Source: Cephalotrichum gorgonifer (lineage: Eukaryota; Ascomycota; Sordariomycetes; Microascales; Microascaceae). From it: 64,000 nt of DNA. The notes beneath the pieces were generated by a model. It was given only the letters and a program-made list of their open reading frames with translations. It searched no databases and had not been told where the DNA came from. The stretch covers positions 496,001 through 560,000 of the forward strand of contig ONZQ02000002.1 in NCBI GenBank assembly GCA_900312665.1, given 5' to 3'. Positions 20,993-32,220 of this stretch are shown here, piece after piece; within the stretch, counting starts at the first letter, position 1; the number at the start of each line of letters is the position of its first letter. The position numbers and the translations under genes are program-made.

Positions 20993-22413
20993 CTATGCAG
21001 CCTTGGCCTTCGCCTTGACGGCATCTAGGAGCTCAGCCGGCGGCTCCTGCCTGTACCCCTTGGGGTTGTTCTGCACCCACCTCCACAAGTCCTCGCACGC
21101 CTGCTCAAGGGTTAGCTCCGTCTTCCACCCCAGCACCTCGTTCGCCAGCGCCGGGTTCGCCGTGAGGTCCAGCACGTCGCCCTGGCGCCGAGGCACGACC
21201 TCGTAGGCCAGCTCGCGGCCCGCGGCCTTGCTGAAGGCGTTGATGATGTCGAAGACGGTGCTGCCGCGGCCGGAGCCGAGGTTGATGGCCTGCACGCCCG
21301 GGTGGGTGGAGCGAAGGTGGTTAAGGGCAGCGAGGTGGCCCCGCGCGAGGTCCATGACGTGGATGTAGTCGCGGATGGCGGTGCCATCTTTCGAATCGTA
21401 GTCTGGGAGAATATACGTTAGTTCTTCCGAATACTCTCCTTCCCTACGCAAATCTTTCCCTGCGACTAGAATGTGCGACGCACGACGGGGTTGGGGCGTG
21501 GGCAAGATATCCTGGGGGGCTACCTACCATCTCCGAAGACTAGGATCTTCTCCCTCTCCCCCGTGGCGACCTTGCCAAGCAGAGGTAGCAGGTTGTAGGG
21601 CACGCCGTGCGGGTCCTCGCCCATGATGCCGCTCGGATGTGCGCCGCAGGGGTTGAAGTACCGTAGCAGCGCCCCGTTCCACTGCTCAAACGGCTTCCCC
21701 GCCTTGCGCAGGTTATTCCTCTGCGCCTCGACATGGTCGGTGATGATCAGCTCGTTGGTAGACTTGGTGCGGCCGTAGGAGTTCGTGGGCCCGATGGGGC
21801 AGTGCTCGGGGATGGGAATCATGTTCGGGAAGCGGGTGGCGTCGCCATAGACGGTGGCCGAGGAGGAGAAGACGATGTTGGTGACGTTGTGCTTGGTCAT
21901 TGAGCTAAGGAGGGCGATTGTGCCGCCGACGTTGACGCGGTAGTACTCTAGGGGAATCTCGCCGGATTCGCCGACAGCCTGGATGGGTCATGGTGGTGAG
22001 CATGGCCCAAACGACTGTGTGGTTTTTAAGGAGACCAGTTGGTCGGAAGGGGAAAAGGAGGTGCGTATCTACCTTAAGGGCCGCAAAGTGGATAACGCTG
22101 TCGATGGCGGGGTGCTCCTTGAAGACGGCGTCGAGCCCCGCCTCGTCGGTGATGTCGACCTGGTGGAACGCCGGGCGCTTACCGCACAGGAGCTCTATGC
22201 GGTCGATGGCTACGACGGAGGAGTTGTACAGGCTGTCGACGATGACGACATCGTACCCGTTTTCGAGGAGCGCCAGGGACGTGTGGGAGCCGATGTACCC
22301 GGTTCCTCTGTGGGTTTGGCCCCATCAGTCTGCGGTGCTCGTGAAAGGGGGGAGACCGCGATTAGGCAGGGTGACCGAGCTTACCCGGTGACTAGGACTG
22401 TGCCGACCGCCAT
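20993..22413 (-). CDS. galE: UDP-glucose 4-epimerase
   Basis: Interconverts UDP-glucose and UDP-galactose with bound NAD+, serving galactose catabolism (Leloir pathway) and supply of galactosyl donors for the cell wall. Exons 22413-22385, 22307-22073, 21978-21528 and 21402-20993 give 374 aa; the four exons join in frame with donors GTAAGC, GTAGAT and GTAGGT. The NAD site TGGTGYIGSH spans the first intron (residues 9-18). Catalytic residues fit the SDR triad: S128 in SSSATVYG, Y156 and K160 in YGRTKS. RYFNPCGAHPSG and RDYIHVMDLARGH are epimerase marks. Length equals a stand-alone epimerase, without the mutarotase half of yeast Gal10. Confidence 0.95.
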
Positions 22414-23620
22414 GATTTCGAGATGTTAAGAAGGGGGAATGGGGGATATGGGGGAGGGCTTGCGGCGGAGACGATGAGGGGCGCGGTTGTGAAGCTTGAA
22501 GATTCGTGGGCTCCCTAGGTGGAGATCAGTGGAGAGGAGACAGAACGCAATTGAGCGAGTGAGTTGCGACTTGAGATGCTGCTATGATGCGGAAACTACT
22601 AAGACACGTCGTCCAAACGAATGCACATGTGGGTGAGTGGACCAAAAAAAGATCGGGCGAGAAGTAAGTAGGTATATTTCTCGCGTAGCTTACGCCCACC
22701 TATATATATTTCTATGTGGTGAAGGAATCCCGGCGCAAAGGGCACATCGAACTTGCGTCGAGGTCTCAAAGTAACGTGTGGATTAGCTTCCCCCGCCCGT
22801 TCACAGGTATTGTTACAGCTCCACCGACTCCGCTCAGCCCCAAGGTAGCGCTAGCTAGGACTAAGAGGAGTCAATAGTATTTAAGTACTGTTGAGTTTCG
22901 TATCGGAGGCACAGCCTCTCTGCGCCCGGGCCGCGTCGGACCGGGCATGGATGTCGAGTAGAAAATTGGCTCCGTTCGCGGGAGGGGCATTGGCATATGG
23001 ATCTATGCAGAAGTACGGAGTACTTCCTCACCCCATCATTGTAGAGAGTAGGTATTGGTGCGCATCGTGCCTGTAGTGTGCTATGTTTCCACACGTGGTG
23101 GAAGACGGACCTATCGCGGAAGGAGACACCAGTTCGCAGGAGGAGGAGCAGCAGCCAGCGCGGGGTGCTCTTGCCATTTCCCGCACATCATGATGAGGGG
23201 TAAAATCAAGGTGTGTGGTGAGGCAACACGAGAAGCTGGCAAACACAAAACTGGGTTGTCTGGATAATACTGTCTATTATCGAGATGATTTAGGAAGTGA
23301 GATTTGATTAGAGTGCTTGAAGTATAAATGCCTCCATTGTGCCGGGCGCTGCGAGGACCTGGTTCTCGACAATCCCCTTCAGCTGGATCTTCGCCAAGGG
23401 CTTTGTGCTGCCCCTCCATCGAAGTACTTGGACCAAGAACAATGCACTCAGGTTATGGAGATTGATGACTAAACATCAAAGGGCATGCCAAAGGTGCCAA
23501 CCATGGACGTACTAACAACCACGCGCCACTGACGTTCCCCAGCCTCCACGTCCCCTTAAATGTGCCAGCCGCCTCACTAAGAAAAAAAAGAAAGGAGAAA
23601 AGAAAAGAAAGGAAAGGCCG
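22414..23620. other. Intergenic region upstream of the epimerase
   Basis: About 1.2 kb with the epimerase promoter on its left. It contains a GTACGGAGTAC palindrome-like element at 23013-23023 and an A/G-rich tract at about 23580-23615. No gene is seen. Confidence 0.45.
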
Positions 23621-23784
23621 CGCACCATTACGAGCGCTAGCTTGCTTTTGTGCTGGCAGGTACTCTGTCAGTACCCGCAAATACATACCAAAAATTTGCT
23701 GGCCAGGTCCCTTGTACCCCGCCGTTGATATAGACGGCGGCGCCACGACCAAAAACCGCGGGGAGAAGAAGAAAACATTCCAAT
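23621..23784. repeat. Diverged direct repeat R1 with internal hairpins
   Basis: About 164 bp that reappear in the same orientation at 27527-27694. The two ends are most alike: GCGCTAGC...GGCAGGTAC and, at the other end, AAAAACCGCGG followed by AGAAGAAGAAAACATTCCAAT. Most differences in the left part are C/T or G/A. Inverted repeats inside R1 are GGTACT/AGTACC (23659-23675), GCAAAT/ATTTGC (23677-23699) and CCGCCGT/ACGGCGG (23719-23740). It ends just past the stop codon of the membrane-protein gene, so it may overlap that gene's 3' UTR. Element type unknown; no terminal repeat or coding capacity seen. Confidence 0.75.
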
Positions 23785-23807
23785 ACCCATCTTATCCTCA
23801 GCAGGGC

Positions 23808-26539
23808 TTATCCATACTCCTCGTTAACATCCGGTTTTTCCATACCCTCCCTCTCCGCCTCCTCAAAAATCATCTTCAAGTTGCCGTCTACAGCACCCGC
23901 CACGACCCTGTTCTGGTGCACCCCAATCGTCCCGATCCCCGCGCCCGTGTTCCGGAACGCGGCCGGGCTCGCCGAGTTCAGCGCTAGGGCGACGACGTCA
24001 GGCGGCGTCCCCCAGCTGGGCGACGTCCATCCCGTATAGATGGAGTAGACCACGTGCGTCACGGCCAATATCGCGTACGCTCCAAGAACGGCCATGGTGG
24101 CCTTCGACGTCAACCCGTGCCAGGTATATGCGTAGCCCTTCACTCTGAGCACCCCCACAAACCGCGCACTGCCGGCTTCGTTGTCCGGGTCGTCGAAGGC
24201 GAGACCTTCGCGTATGAGTCCGTCGGTCCAGTCGCCGCCGTTCCAGGTGTTTGATGCGTTGACGGGGTTCCTGAGCAGGTCCCAGCGGAGCCCCGCCCCG
24301 TAGTTAGACCGCGCGATGCCGTTCACAACAAGCGTCGCGAGGATGTTCTCGACGACGATCTCACGGTACCCCGGTGTGACCGGCCCGGCCCGGCCCCACA
24401 GGCCCGCCGACGCTAGGATCCCCGCGAGCGCGGTCGAGTTCGTGGCTGGGTGGGAAGGGTTCAGGTAGCGGGCCCACCTGGGGTGGATCGTGATGGGCTG
24501 GTGTGTAGGGTTGAAGATGCCTTCGTTTAGGAACTCGCTCTTCGGCGAGCCATCGACAACTTTTATCCGGCTTATCTTGGAGCTGGTGACACTGTCCGCA
24601 AGCACGGCGCTGATGCTGCACCCGTAGAACTGCGCTGGCGCATCTGCTTGACGCGGAATCGCGACAACGGCGGATATCGAGGCGTCGACGTCTTCAAGCA
24701 GGGCCGGGTCGCCGAGCCAGTGGATCGAAGGGGCATCGCCGGTGCCATTGGTTACATTCAGTGTCGATTCCAGCTCGTCAGTGAACGACCCATAGCCCGG
24801 GAAAGTGTCGTTGTATTCCAGGCTCTGTATCTCGTTCGCCATTTCGGTTAGGCCGCTCACCCTGGGAATACTGTTGATTATAGGGAACTGCACGCCGGGA
24901 TCAGCCCCGTCCCAAGTGTTGCACCTTGCAAACACTATGGGCTGTTTGGTGTCGACACTCAAGGAGGTATCTATGTCGTACCTCAGGCGGGTCCTAGCAT
25001 CATAGGATGCTATCCTCCATAGGCGGAGCATCTCGGCGGTGGCGTCCCCGACTGGGGCGAGAGGGACGGTGCTGAGCGTGTAGGCGTCACTGTATAGCAA
25101 ATGGGGCTCATCGGGTGGCGCCCGGCTCTTCGTCTGGAGCACCCTTTGGGAGTAGCGGCTAGGCAGGTATACATAATCAGGCATTGTTCCCGTGGGGACG
25201 AACCAGCCCCAGTATGAGAAGCAGAGCTCATTGAGCGTCTGCCAGTTCCCGGCCGGGCAAGTCGGGTCGCCGGTATCAATCAAACAATGAGATAGATTCG
25301 CCGAATCATTCATGGCCGTGGGATAGAGGTCATCGAGGCTCCTATCCACCCAAAAATTTATATACCTCTTGGACCAGTCATCGATACGAGGCCGCATCAG
25401 GGTTGCCGACGAAGGCCCAGCCGCGAAGCCGAGTATGGTACACAGGAGGATGAGCGGGACGATAAACCACTTCTTCCAGGTCCCCGACCCGTCGGTCAAG
25501 ATGCCCCACATGGCTGGGGACCAGAGGTAGCTTATATTGGTGAACTGGCTCGGTGAGAAGAGCGCGCCGAAGGGAATACCGTCCCTGAAGACGAGCTCCC
25601 TCCGGATGTACGTGACGAGAATGGAGCCGAGGGAGAGGAGCATGAAGAGCTCGTGTATCTTGGCTGTGAACTGAAGCGCGGCCAGCTTCTCGGTGTCCTG
25701 ACCCTTGGCGCCCTGTAACTCGCCACCGACATAGTACGACACCCCGTTGAGGGTGATGAGGACTATGGCCCCAGCGACGGGGATGATGTGGATCAGACAT
25801 CGGAGCGTGGCTATGGGTCTGCTCTCGTACATGACAATCTTCTTCTCTTCTTCTCCGTCGGTGCCCCATTTGAAGGCCCAGGCGGTGACAGTGTAGACGA
25901 GTGAGAGCCCGATGCTGTCGCAGACGAGCTGGAACTTGCCACGTTTACTTCGACACGGTTTTATATTTCCACCATCAAAACAAAAGACGGTGGATTCCGG
26001 CGATGGTGGTATGGAGCTACATGATGATAGAACGTTAGTTCAGAGACAAACTAGGGGAGAAGAAGAAAAGGCTGCAATTGCGTTCTTGATGGCCGTTCGG
26101 CCGAGGAATGGGATCTGGGCGATGGTATATGGTAAAAGTGGTATACATACGATGTCTGGCGAGGTTGCTGGCTCCTGCCCAGCCTCCGGGTCACTTTTTG
26201 CCGGCTATGTTCGCCGCCGCTGTTCGATTGGCATCGGGACGGCGGGGATTCGGTCCCCTCTTGAGACATAGAGCTAGCGTAGAACTGTGTCGACTGGGGA
26301 GGGCCCTTGCTGTCCGTTTGCGGCCAGCGCTGGGGCAGCGTCTGGGAATGGAGCGGTTGGTGCGCCGGCTCATCACGGCTCTGAGGAGAGTCTGGACTGG
26401 GAGATGGAGCAGTTCCGTGAGACCGGGTGGAATTCTGCGGAGATTGCGGCTGGGCCGGTAACAACATCATCGGCTGGCTCTCTGGCACAGAACCGGTTGC
26501 TGATTCGGTATCGGAGCCCATACTGGTATCGGAATCCAT
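23808..26539 (-). CDS. Multi-pass membrane protein of unknown function (865 aa)
   Basis: Exons 26539-26151 and 26016-23808 join in frame (donor GTATGT, acceptor ATGTAG). The first 140 residues are Ser/Pro/Gln-rich and disordered. Membrane helices follow at the start of exon 2 (LVCDSIGLSLVYTVTAWAF, TLRCLIHIIPVAGAIVLITL, FMLLSLGSILVTYI, WFIVPLILLCTILGFAAG). A long, Cys- and N-glycosylation-site-bearing region of about 450 residues comes next, with a last helix near the C-terminus (ATMAVLGAYAILAVTHVVYSIYTG). This layout, helices plus a large presumably extracellular loop, is common in fungal-specific membrane proteins of unknown role. I do not recognise a named domain. An in-frame ATG 90 bp upstream at 26629 is an alternative start. 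The gene is bracketed by repeats R1 and R2. Confidence 0.8.
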
Positions 26540-26679
26540 ACTGGCTACATTTTTAAGATGGAAAGGAGTGGGAGGGAGCAATACGGGGGTATATTTATAT
26601 TCAGCTTGAAGATCCCATGACATCCACATATAGGCACTGTCCCCGTCCGGAGCAATGCAAAGGATAACTGCTCAGTGTA

Positions 26680-26837
26680 GTTGAGAGCACCGGGCTCCCA
26701 AATAACTCGGTTCCTAGTCGACGACGAGCCGCCCGGAAGAACAGGGGTTGCGGGGTGGGTATGATTGAGAGCGCCACAGCTCCCGAATAAGACTGGTCCT
26801 CGTTCGACGACGAGGCTGCGCGCCTAGGAAGAAGGGG
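26680..26837. repeat. Diverged tandem duplication, two units of about 70 bp
   Basis: Unit 1 (26680-26747) and unit 2 (26763-26837) share TTGAGAGC, GCTCCC, AATAA, GGT/TCCT, TCGACGACGAG and GGAAGAA in the same order. Unit 2 contains an inverted repeat CCTCGT/ACGAGG around TCGACG (26798-26815). No function can be assigned. Confidence 0.7.
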
Positions 26838-27526
26838 AGGGGGGCTTTTTGCGTCCCTCGCCGCCCACTCCCTTACCGGCCTTGCTTTTCTCGCGCCATA
26901 ATCCCTGCCGGGCTTGCAAAGTGCCTCCGCCGCCTATACAGAGACGCCACAAGGGGTTATTCTACCTCACCTAAGTTCTGCCGTGAGGGGTAGGCGTCTT
27001 GGACGGAGGTGCTTGACGCTCCCCAGGATGGCAACCCTCCCCATATCTGGGCTCAGTCAGGCTAGGGCTCGTGCGTCTAAGCGCGATGACGAACAGCCGG
27101 AGTCGTGCGCGGTCCCTACCAGCCGGCTGGCTTCCTGAGTAACAGTCTCAAATCCCGGGGAAAGCGTGTCGGGAAGGAACCAAAAGAAACACTTGCTAAC
27201 CGTGGACGGAGCAGCTTCATCCTCTTCGTGGGGACATCTGGTACCGGACCTCCCTCTCGCGGATGCAGCCGACTTAAGACTATTACAGCGACTGGGGTGG
27301 AATGGGGGCACCGGTCCATCAGGAGAATGACGATGATGAACTTTGAAGATTGCCAGTTTTGAGCATGCTGAAAAATGGCCTTTTCCTTTGACGTCTTGGG
27401 TGCCGGAGAGGGAAGGATTGCTATAGCGAGCAGTATTACTCGTGGGTTCTGATGACTGATTGGGCCCACTCTAATTTTCCTATCTTAATATGTAGTGAGT
27501 GTGCTCCGTAGATCTACTCGTACATA

Positions 27527-27694
27527 CGCGCTATTACCCGCGCTAGCGTACTTGTGTGTTGGCAGGTACCCCATCAATACCTGCGAATACACAGCAAAAT
27601 TGCTGGTCAGGCCCGTACCCCAGCCCCCCCTTCCGGCGCTGACCGCGCCGCCCCACCACGAAAAACCGCGGAGAGAAGAAGAAAACATTCCAAT
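27527..27694. repeat. Diverged direct repeat R2 with internal hairpins
   Basis: Partner of R1, same orientation, about 3.9 kb away on the other side of the membrane-protein gene. It keeps hairpins at two of the R1 positions but with different sequence: AGGTA/TACCT (27564-27582) and CGGCGC/GCGCCG (27634-27650). The middle hairpin is only imperfect here. Confidence 0.75.
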
Positions 27695-28542
27695 GACCGC
27701 AAGCGCGGACGGAGAATGGGGCCGAAGCCGTCAATTGGAGACCAAACAATTGCATTTTGACACGAGGAATCCGGAACACAGATCTTTGTCTTTCCTCGAA
27801 GCCATCATTCCTCACGCTGGCTATTACGCCTTGGTAGCAACTGAAGAATCTAGAAAAACGAAAGCGGCTTGGCCAGTTGCGAAAGGACAAGGCGGGAACG
27901 GAAGAAAAGAGAGCAAGGAAAAAAAATCTCGTTGTTGCTATTTCATCTTCTTCTTACCCACACACACCTTTGCCTTGCCTTTCACACACCGCCCGCCACC
28001 CAAGCCTGTCATGAGATTCTTACCCGACGAGAGAGAGGCTACTTTTTTTCTCTTCTTTTCGTCTCTTCTATCAATAACTCATAGAACTCGCCGGCGATAA
28101 TAATTGGTACTGGGCAAAAGTCGGATAACCCTTCATCTCACCTTTCTTTGCCCAAACCCACTCGCGCTTTCCTGAGCCGAAAACTGCCCCGTCGCAACTC
28201 AACGTCATCGGGTTCGCAAGCAAGACATCGCGACGGACGAGAACAAGTCTCCGAGCCATCGCGTCTGATGATCACTGCAGCTTCATAAGCCGTACCACAA
28301 CTTGCGCCAGTGGAACCTTTCTTTCTTGGGCAAGTTTTACTTGGTCTATCCCCCACTCAGACGCGTCTTCAACACCCAGCCGAACTCGCCTCAGTGGGCG
28401 CGGGCCACTCTGGACCAGACCAGATCCGGCCCACCCTGGTCCCAGCCACCCAACAAATCAACCTCCCCTTATTGCATGACACCAAACCGCGAGGCTCGCC
28501 ATCATTAGAATTCTCTATTGCCACTGAGAAAGAAGGGAAAAC

Positions 28543-31362
28543 ATGCCTCCGAGAAAATCGACGTCGCGGGGGGCGAACACGCCTCAGCCCGCCGAGCCCG
28601 CCGATGCCATGAGATACGGCGCCGCCATCCAAAATGAGATGCCCCCCCTCCCGCCCATGGTGATGAGCAGTTATGGCTCGGCAACCGTGGCGCCTCTCAT
28701 AAACATCCGCGGGGGCAGAAGGAGGGAGCTCGGCGACATCATCGGTGAAGCGCTGCGCGAGCCAACCGACGACATCTCAGACCTCGCATCTGAGAGGGTG
28801 TTGAGCCCGGAGCCCTTCCCGCGGGACCCCCTGCCGGAACTCGTCCCTTCACCTGACCCGTCGCCGCTGGAGACTGGGGACACAAACTCCAGCCGTGAGT
28901 CCGGGCCGCATGACTCGGACGAGGACGGGCTTCGACCACAGGAGTCAGACGAGGACGAGTTTCGGCCACAGGAGTCGGAAGGCGAGGAACTTTGGTCAGA
29001 GCCGCCCTCACCGACGCCCTCACCCCCAAAGCGGGCCCCTAGGAGGACACCCGCGTCGAGGAAGGCAACCGCGTCGAAGGCACCTTCCCAAAAACCTGAG
29101 CCTCCCCCTGTTCCGCCAGTCTCCCAACCCCGTATATCAACGACCCCAGTTCCACCACCCAAGATACCAACCCAAATCCGAGCCCCTCTTCACAAGCCGA
29201 CTCGCCAGGATCATCCCGCGCCACAACCGGCGGTTCAACCAACGCCACAGTCCCAGAGGCAACCCACTATACCCCTAAGCTTCATCCCCCGACCAGACGA
29301 GAGGGTCTTCGACTCATCGCGCAGCTTCGGGGTCGAGAGCGATATATTCAAGAACGCCACCATCACCTCCCCTAGTGTCAACACTGAGCTCCCCGCCTTG
29401 TCCTCGCCGCCCTCACCGCCCCAACCACCCAGCGGCTCGCTGAGGGAGCGGCTCGCGCGGGCCCGTAGCAAGCTTACCGCAACGTCCCCGGCTCCTCCAG
29501 TGCGAGGCAAGTCTTCAGCCATTTCGCAGGGCCTGCCACCAACGATGACGGGGGCACCCAGTGGATCCTCGACTGCTCCAAGAAAGGGAGGGGCTGCTAA
29601 GAGCTCATCGGAACGCCCTCCAGAACCGGAAAGGAGTGCGTCTTCACAAAGCGCCTCATCTAGGTTACGGCCCGACCGTATCTGGCGCGCGATAAAGCCC
29701 ACAAAATCAGCGTGGGACTACATCCGTTCCCTCTTTATCGTCCTGCTCGTTTTCTCCGCCATCTGGGGTCTCCCCTCACTCCTCACATCAGTCTCCATCC
29801 CCGAGTGGGGCACCGAAGGCCCCATAGACCGTCTCTCCCGGACGTGGGACCAGTTCAATCCGTTCCCTAGCCTCGCCAGTAACGCGTCGATAGCCGCCGC
29901 TAAGGGTGAGTATAAGAAGCTTGCCAAGGAGGCCCTCGACACGATCAAGTCGCTAGAGAATTCCTCCAAGATATTCGATGGCTCCGCGAGGAAGATTGAG
30001 GAGCTGCTGCCGAGCGTCGTCAAGATGGAACGCAGGAACGGGAAGCTTAGCATACCAGACGACTTCTGGCACGCGCTGCGCGACTCGATCAAGGCGGACG
30101 GGGACGTCGTCACGATAAAAGGTACCAGCCCTGGGCCCAGACTCGCGCATGGGAAGCACTGGGATGCGATCCTGGGGCACATCGACGAGGATTTAGCCAA
30201 CGGGAAGCAACTCTCTAGGTCCTGGGAGACCTGGCTGAGGAAGAACAACGACAAGGTCGTCGAGATGCTCCAGCTCGACCAGAGGGCCCCGGCAGACCTC
30301 GACACGAAGGCAAAGGATACCATCAAGGCCCTTATCGACGAGCGAATACGACGCCAGGACCGAAAGGAACCCGAAAACGAAACGGTAGTGACGCGTGATG
30401 AATTCATGCGACACCTCCGCGGCGAATTCACCTCCCACAGGGGGGAGATCCTCGCGGAGATGAAGGAGCTCAAGGCGGAGCTCGAGGCTAAAGTCCAACG
30501 GGCCCTCGACTCGGCCGCTAGTTCCGCCGCGCAGCTGTCGCACCGTGACATGAAGCGGCTGGTGCAGGAGACGGTGCGTAGCCAGCTTTCCAGCGCGCAC
30601 CTGGGGGCGCAGGCAAGCGCTGGGATCAGGGCGAGCTGGGAGCTAGACCTGCAGCACCGCGTAAACTTCCTCGCTCACAGCATGGGCGCCATCGTCGACG
30701 AGCACCAGTCCTCTCCTACCTACAGGGCGCGCAAGGCGCCCGTCGGGTCCCTCGACTGGCTGATTTCACAGCGCGGGGCGCCGCCGCTCCCGCACAGCAA
30801 GGTCCTCGTGCCGTGGCAGGACTCGGGCGACGCGTGGTGCGGCGCCACGACGGTCGACAGGAAGGAAAGGGCGCACAACGGCGTGACGCTGTCGATACAG
30901 CTTTCGAGGTCCATCAAGCCGGAGCACGTCGTCGTCGAGCATATACTCCCCGAGGGCACGCTGGATCCGGATGCACGACCGAGGGAGATTGAGATATGGG
31001 CGCACGTCGAGGGGGTTCGGCTCCAGCAGCTTCTGCTCGACTTCGCGGGCACACACTTCCCGCCGAAGACCCAGGTGGGCCAGGCGGGCTTCGAAGACGG
31101 CTACCCCGAGGAGGTCAAGGCCGCGTCGGAGACGAACCCAGTCTGCGACGGCTCCGAGTGCTTCTACCTCATCGGCCGGTTCGAGTACGAGTCGAACGTC
31201 GCCCACGGGGGCGTCTTCGTCCACCGGCTCTCAGACGAGCTCGGGAGCATGGGGGTTAGCACGGATCATGTGAGGTTCGTGGCGAGATCGAACTACGGGG
31301 ACAAGGACAAGACTTGTTTCTACAGGATTAGGATGTTTGGGGAGGTTGTGGAGGAAGTGTAG
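28543..31362 (+). CDS. SUN-domain inner nuclear membrane protein (Sad1/UNC-84 type)
   Basis: SUN proteins span the inner nuclear membrane and contact KASH partners in the lumen, linking nucleus to cytoskeleton and anchoring the spindle pole body. Single exon, 939 aa. Residues 1-390 are Pro/Ser-rich nucleoplasmic sequence with DSDEDG-type acidic repeats and basic patches. One transmembrane helix lies at about 396-414 (SLFIVLLVFSAIWGLPSLL). A helical, probably coiled-coil luminal stalk is at 450-700. The SUN domain runs from about 755 to the end (WCGATTVDRKERAHNGVTLSIQLSRS, EHVVVEHI, IEIWAHVEG, CFYLIGRFEYES, HVRFVARSNYG, CFYRIRMFG). The YES/NYG pattern matches the canonical SUN family rather than the SLP/Osteopotentia type. 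Confidence 0.92.
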   Translation: MPPRKSTSRGANTPQPAEPADAMRYGAAIQNEMPPLPPMVMSSYGSATVAPLINIRGGRRRELGDIIGEALREPTDDISDLASERVLSPEPFPRDPLPELVPSPDPSPLETGDTNSSRESGPHDSDEDGLRPQESDEDEFRPQESEGEELWSEPPSPTPSPPKRAPRRTPASRKATASKAPSQKPEPPPVPPVSQPRISTTPVPPPKIPTQIRAPLHKPTRQDHPAPQPAVQPTPQSQRQPTIPLSFIPRPDERVFDSSRSFGVESDIFKNATITSPSVNTELPALSSPPSPPQPPSGSLRERLARARSKLTATSPAPPVRGKSSAISQGLPPTMTGAPSGSSTAPRKGGAAKSSSERPPEPERSASSQSASSRLRPDRIWRAIKPTKSAWDYIRSLFIVLLVFSAIWGLPSLLTSVSIPEWGTEGPIDRLSRTWDQFNPFPSLASNASIAAAKGEYKKLAKEALDTIKSLENSSKIFDGSARKIEELLPSVVKMERRNGKLSIPDDFWHALRDSIKADGDVVTIKGTSPGPRLAHGKHWDAILGHIDEDLANGKQLSRSWETWLRKNNDKVVEMLQLDQRAPADLDTKAKDTIKALIDERIRRQDRKEPENETVVTRDEFMRHLRGEFTSHRGEILAEMKELKAELEAKVQRALDSAASSAAQLSHRDMKRLVQETVRSQLSSAHLGAQASAGIRASWELDLQHRVNFLAHSMGAIVDEHQSSPTYRARKAPVGSLDWLISQRGAPPLPHSKVLVPWQDSGDAWCGATTVDRKERAHNGVTLSIQLSRSIKPEHVVVEHILPEGTLDPDARPREIEIWAHVEGVRLQQLLLDFAGTHFPPKTQVGQAGFEDGYPEEVKAASETNPVCDGSECFYLIGRFEYESNVAHGGVFVHRLSDELGSMGVSTDHVRFVARSNYGDKDKTCFYRIRMFGEVVEEV

Positions 31363-32220
31363 GGTTGTTTGTTTGAGAAGAAGTGGTTATTCGCGAAGGG
31401 GGGATATAAGGTAGCCTTGGACCTTTTTTTCTCTTCATCTTTGGCAGTTATGGGCGTTCGAGGGGGTGCTTTTGATGATTACAACCAAGATACCTCTGGA
31501 CGCTTTTGTTTTCAACCATTCAATACTTTTGTTTCTCTGGACGTTTATATGTTGTTATGGCGGGGGGAGGAGTGGGGAGCGATGGCCAAGAAGTGGAAAG
31601 GGCGCTGATTTGTACATGCATGTGGTTCTTTTTTAAATCCGGAGTTTTGGCAAGTGAAGATACTCCCACACTGAATTTTTCAAGTGTCTACTTCCACACA
31701 TCCAAACCGTCCTCTAGTCTCGCTATAGTGGCCGTGGACGTGGGTTCGGGGTTGGATACTGCTGTTGGATCTAACTACGGATGTGTATATAGATCTTCCA
31801 CTCGTATTCCAGGTAAGCCGGCATCGTGATCCTTGAAGACCCGGAACGAGCACAATGTGCAGGGGAAAGGAAAAGAATGTGAGCTTGCCAACCCACCTGG
31901 CCCTTTCCCAATTCCCACTGCCCCCCATGCTTAAGATGAAGACTCCCACGCAAAACGCCTCTATCAGGATATAATTCGACACAAACACAAACGGGGAGAA
32001 GACCAAGTAAAAGAATAGAGAAGAAAAAAAAGAATATATATATATTTATATGCGCCGATTCTCGCCCATTATATCCAGAACCGCCCTCCAGCCCTAGCCC
32101 CTCTGGCTCCAACTTCTAATATAGACTCAACCAAAAAAAAAAGTCCTAAAGCAAAGTCGCCATGCAAGGATCTCCCGTTCTCCCAGACCCCACCACTCCC
32201 CAACTCCCAAACCCTCCCCC
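31363..32220. other. Convergent intergenic region
   Basis: Between the SUN (+) and FAD synthase (-) stop codons, so mainly two 3' UTRs. Contains a short AT dinucleotide run near 32034-32046. No gene. Confidence 0.45.

Larger units (their letters stand above)
26540..28542. other. Intergenic region with repeats, upstream of SUN gene
   Basis: About 2 kb holding the promoter of the membrane-protein gene, a diverged tandem duplication (26680-26837), repeat R2 (27527-27694) and the SUN-gene promoter and 5' UTR. A 201-codon open frame at 27495-28100 crosses R2 and is not protein-like. Confidence 0.5.

Noticed and set aside
27495..28100. 201-codon plus-strand frame across repeat R2
   Set aside because: Runs through the repeat and then low-complexity promoter sequence; no protein-like composition.
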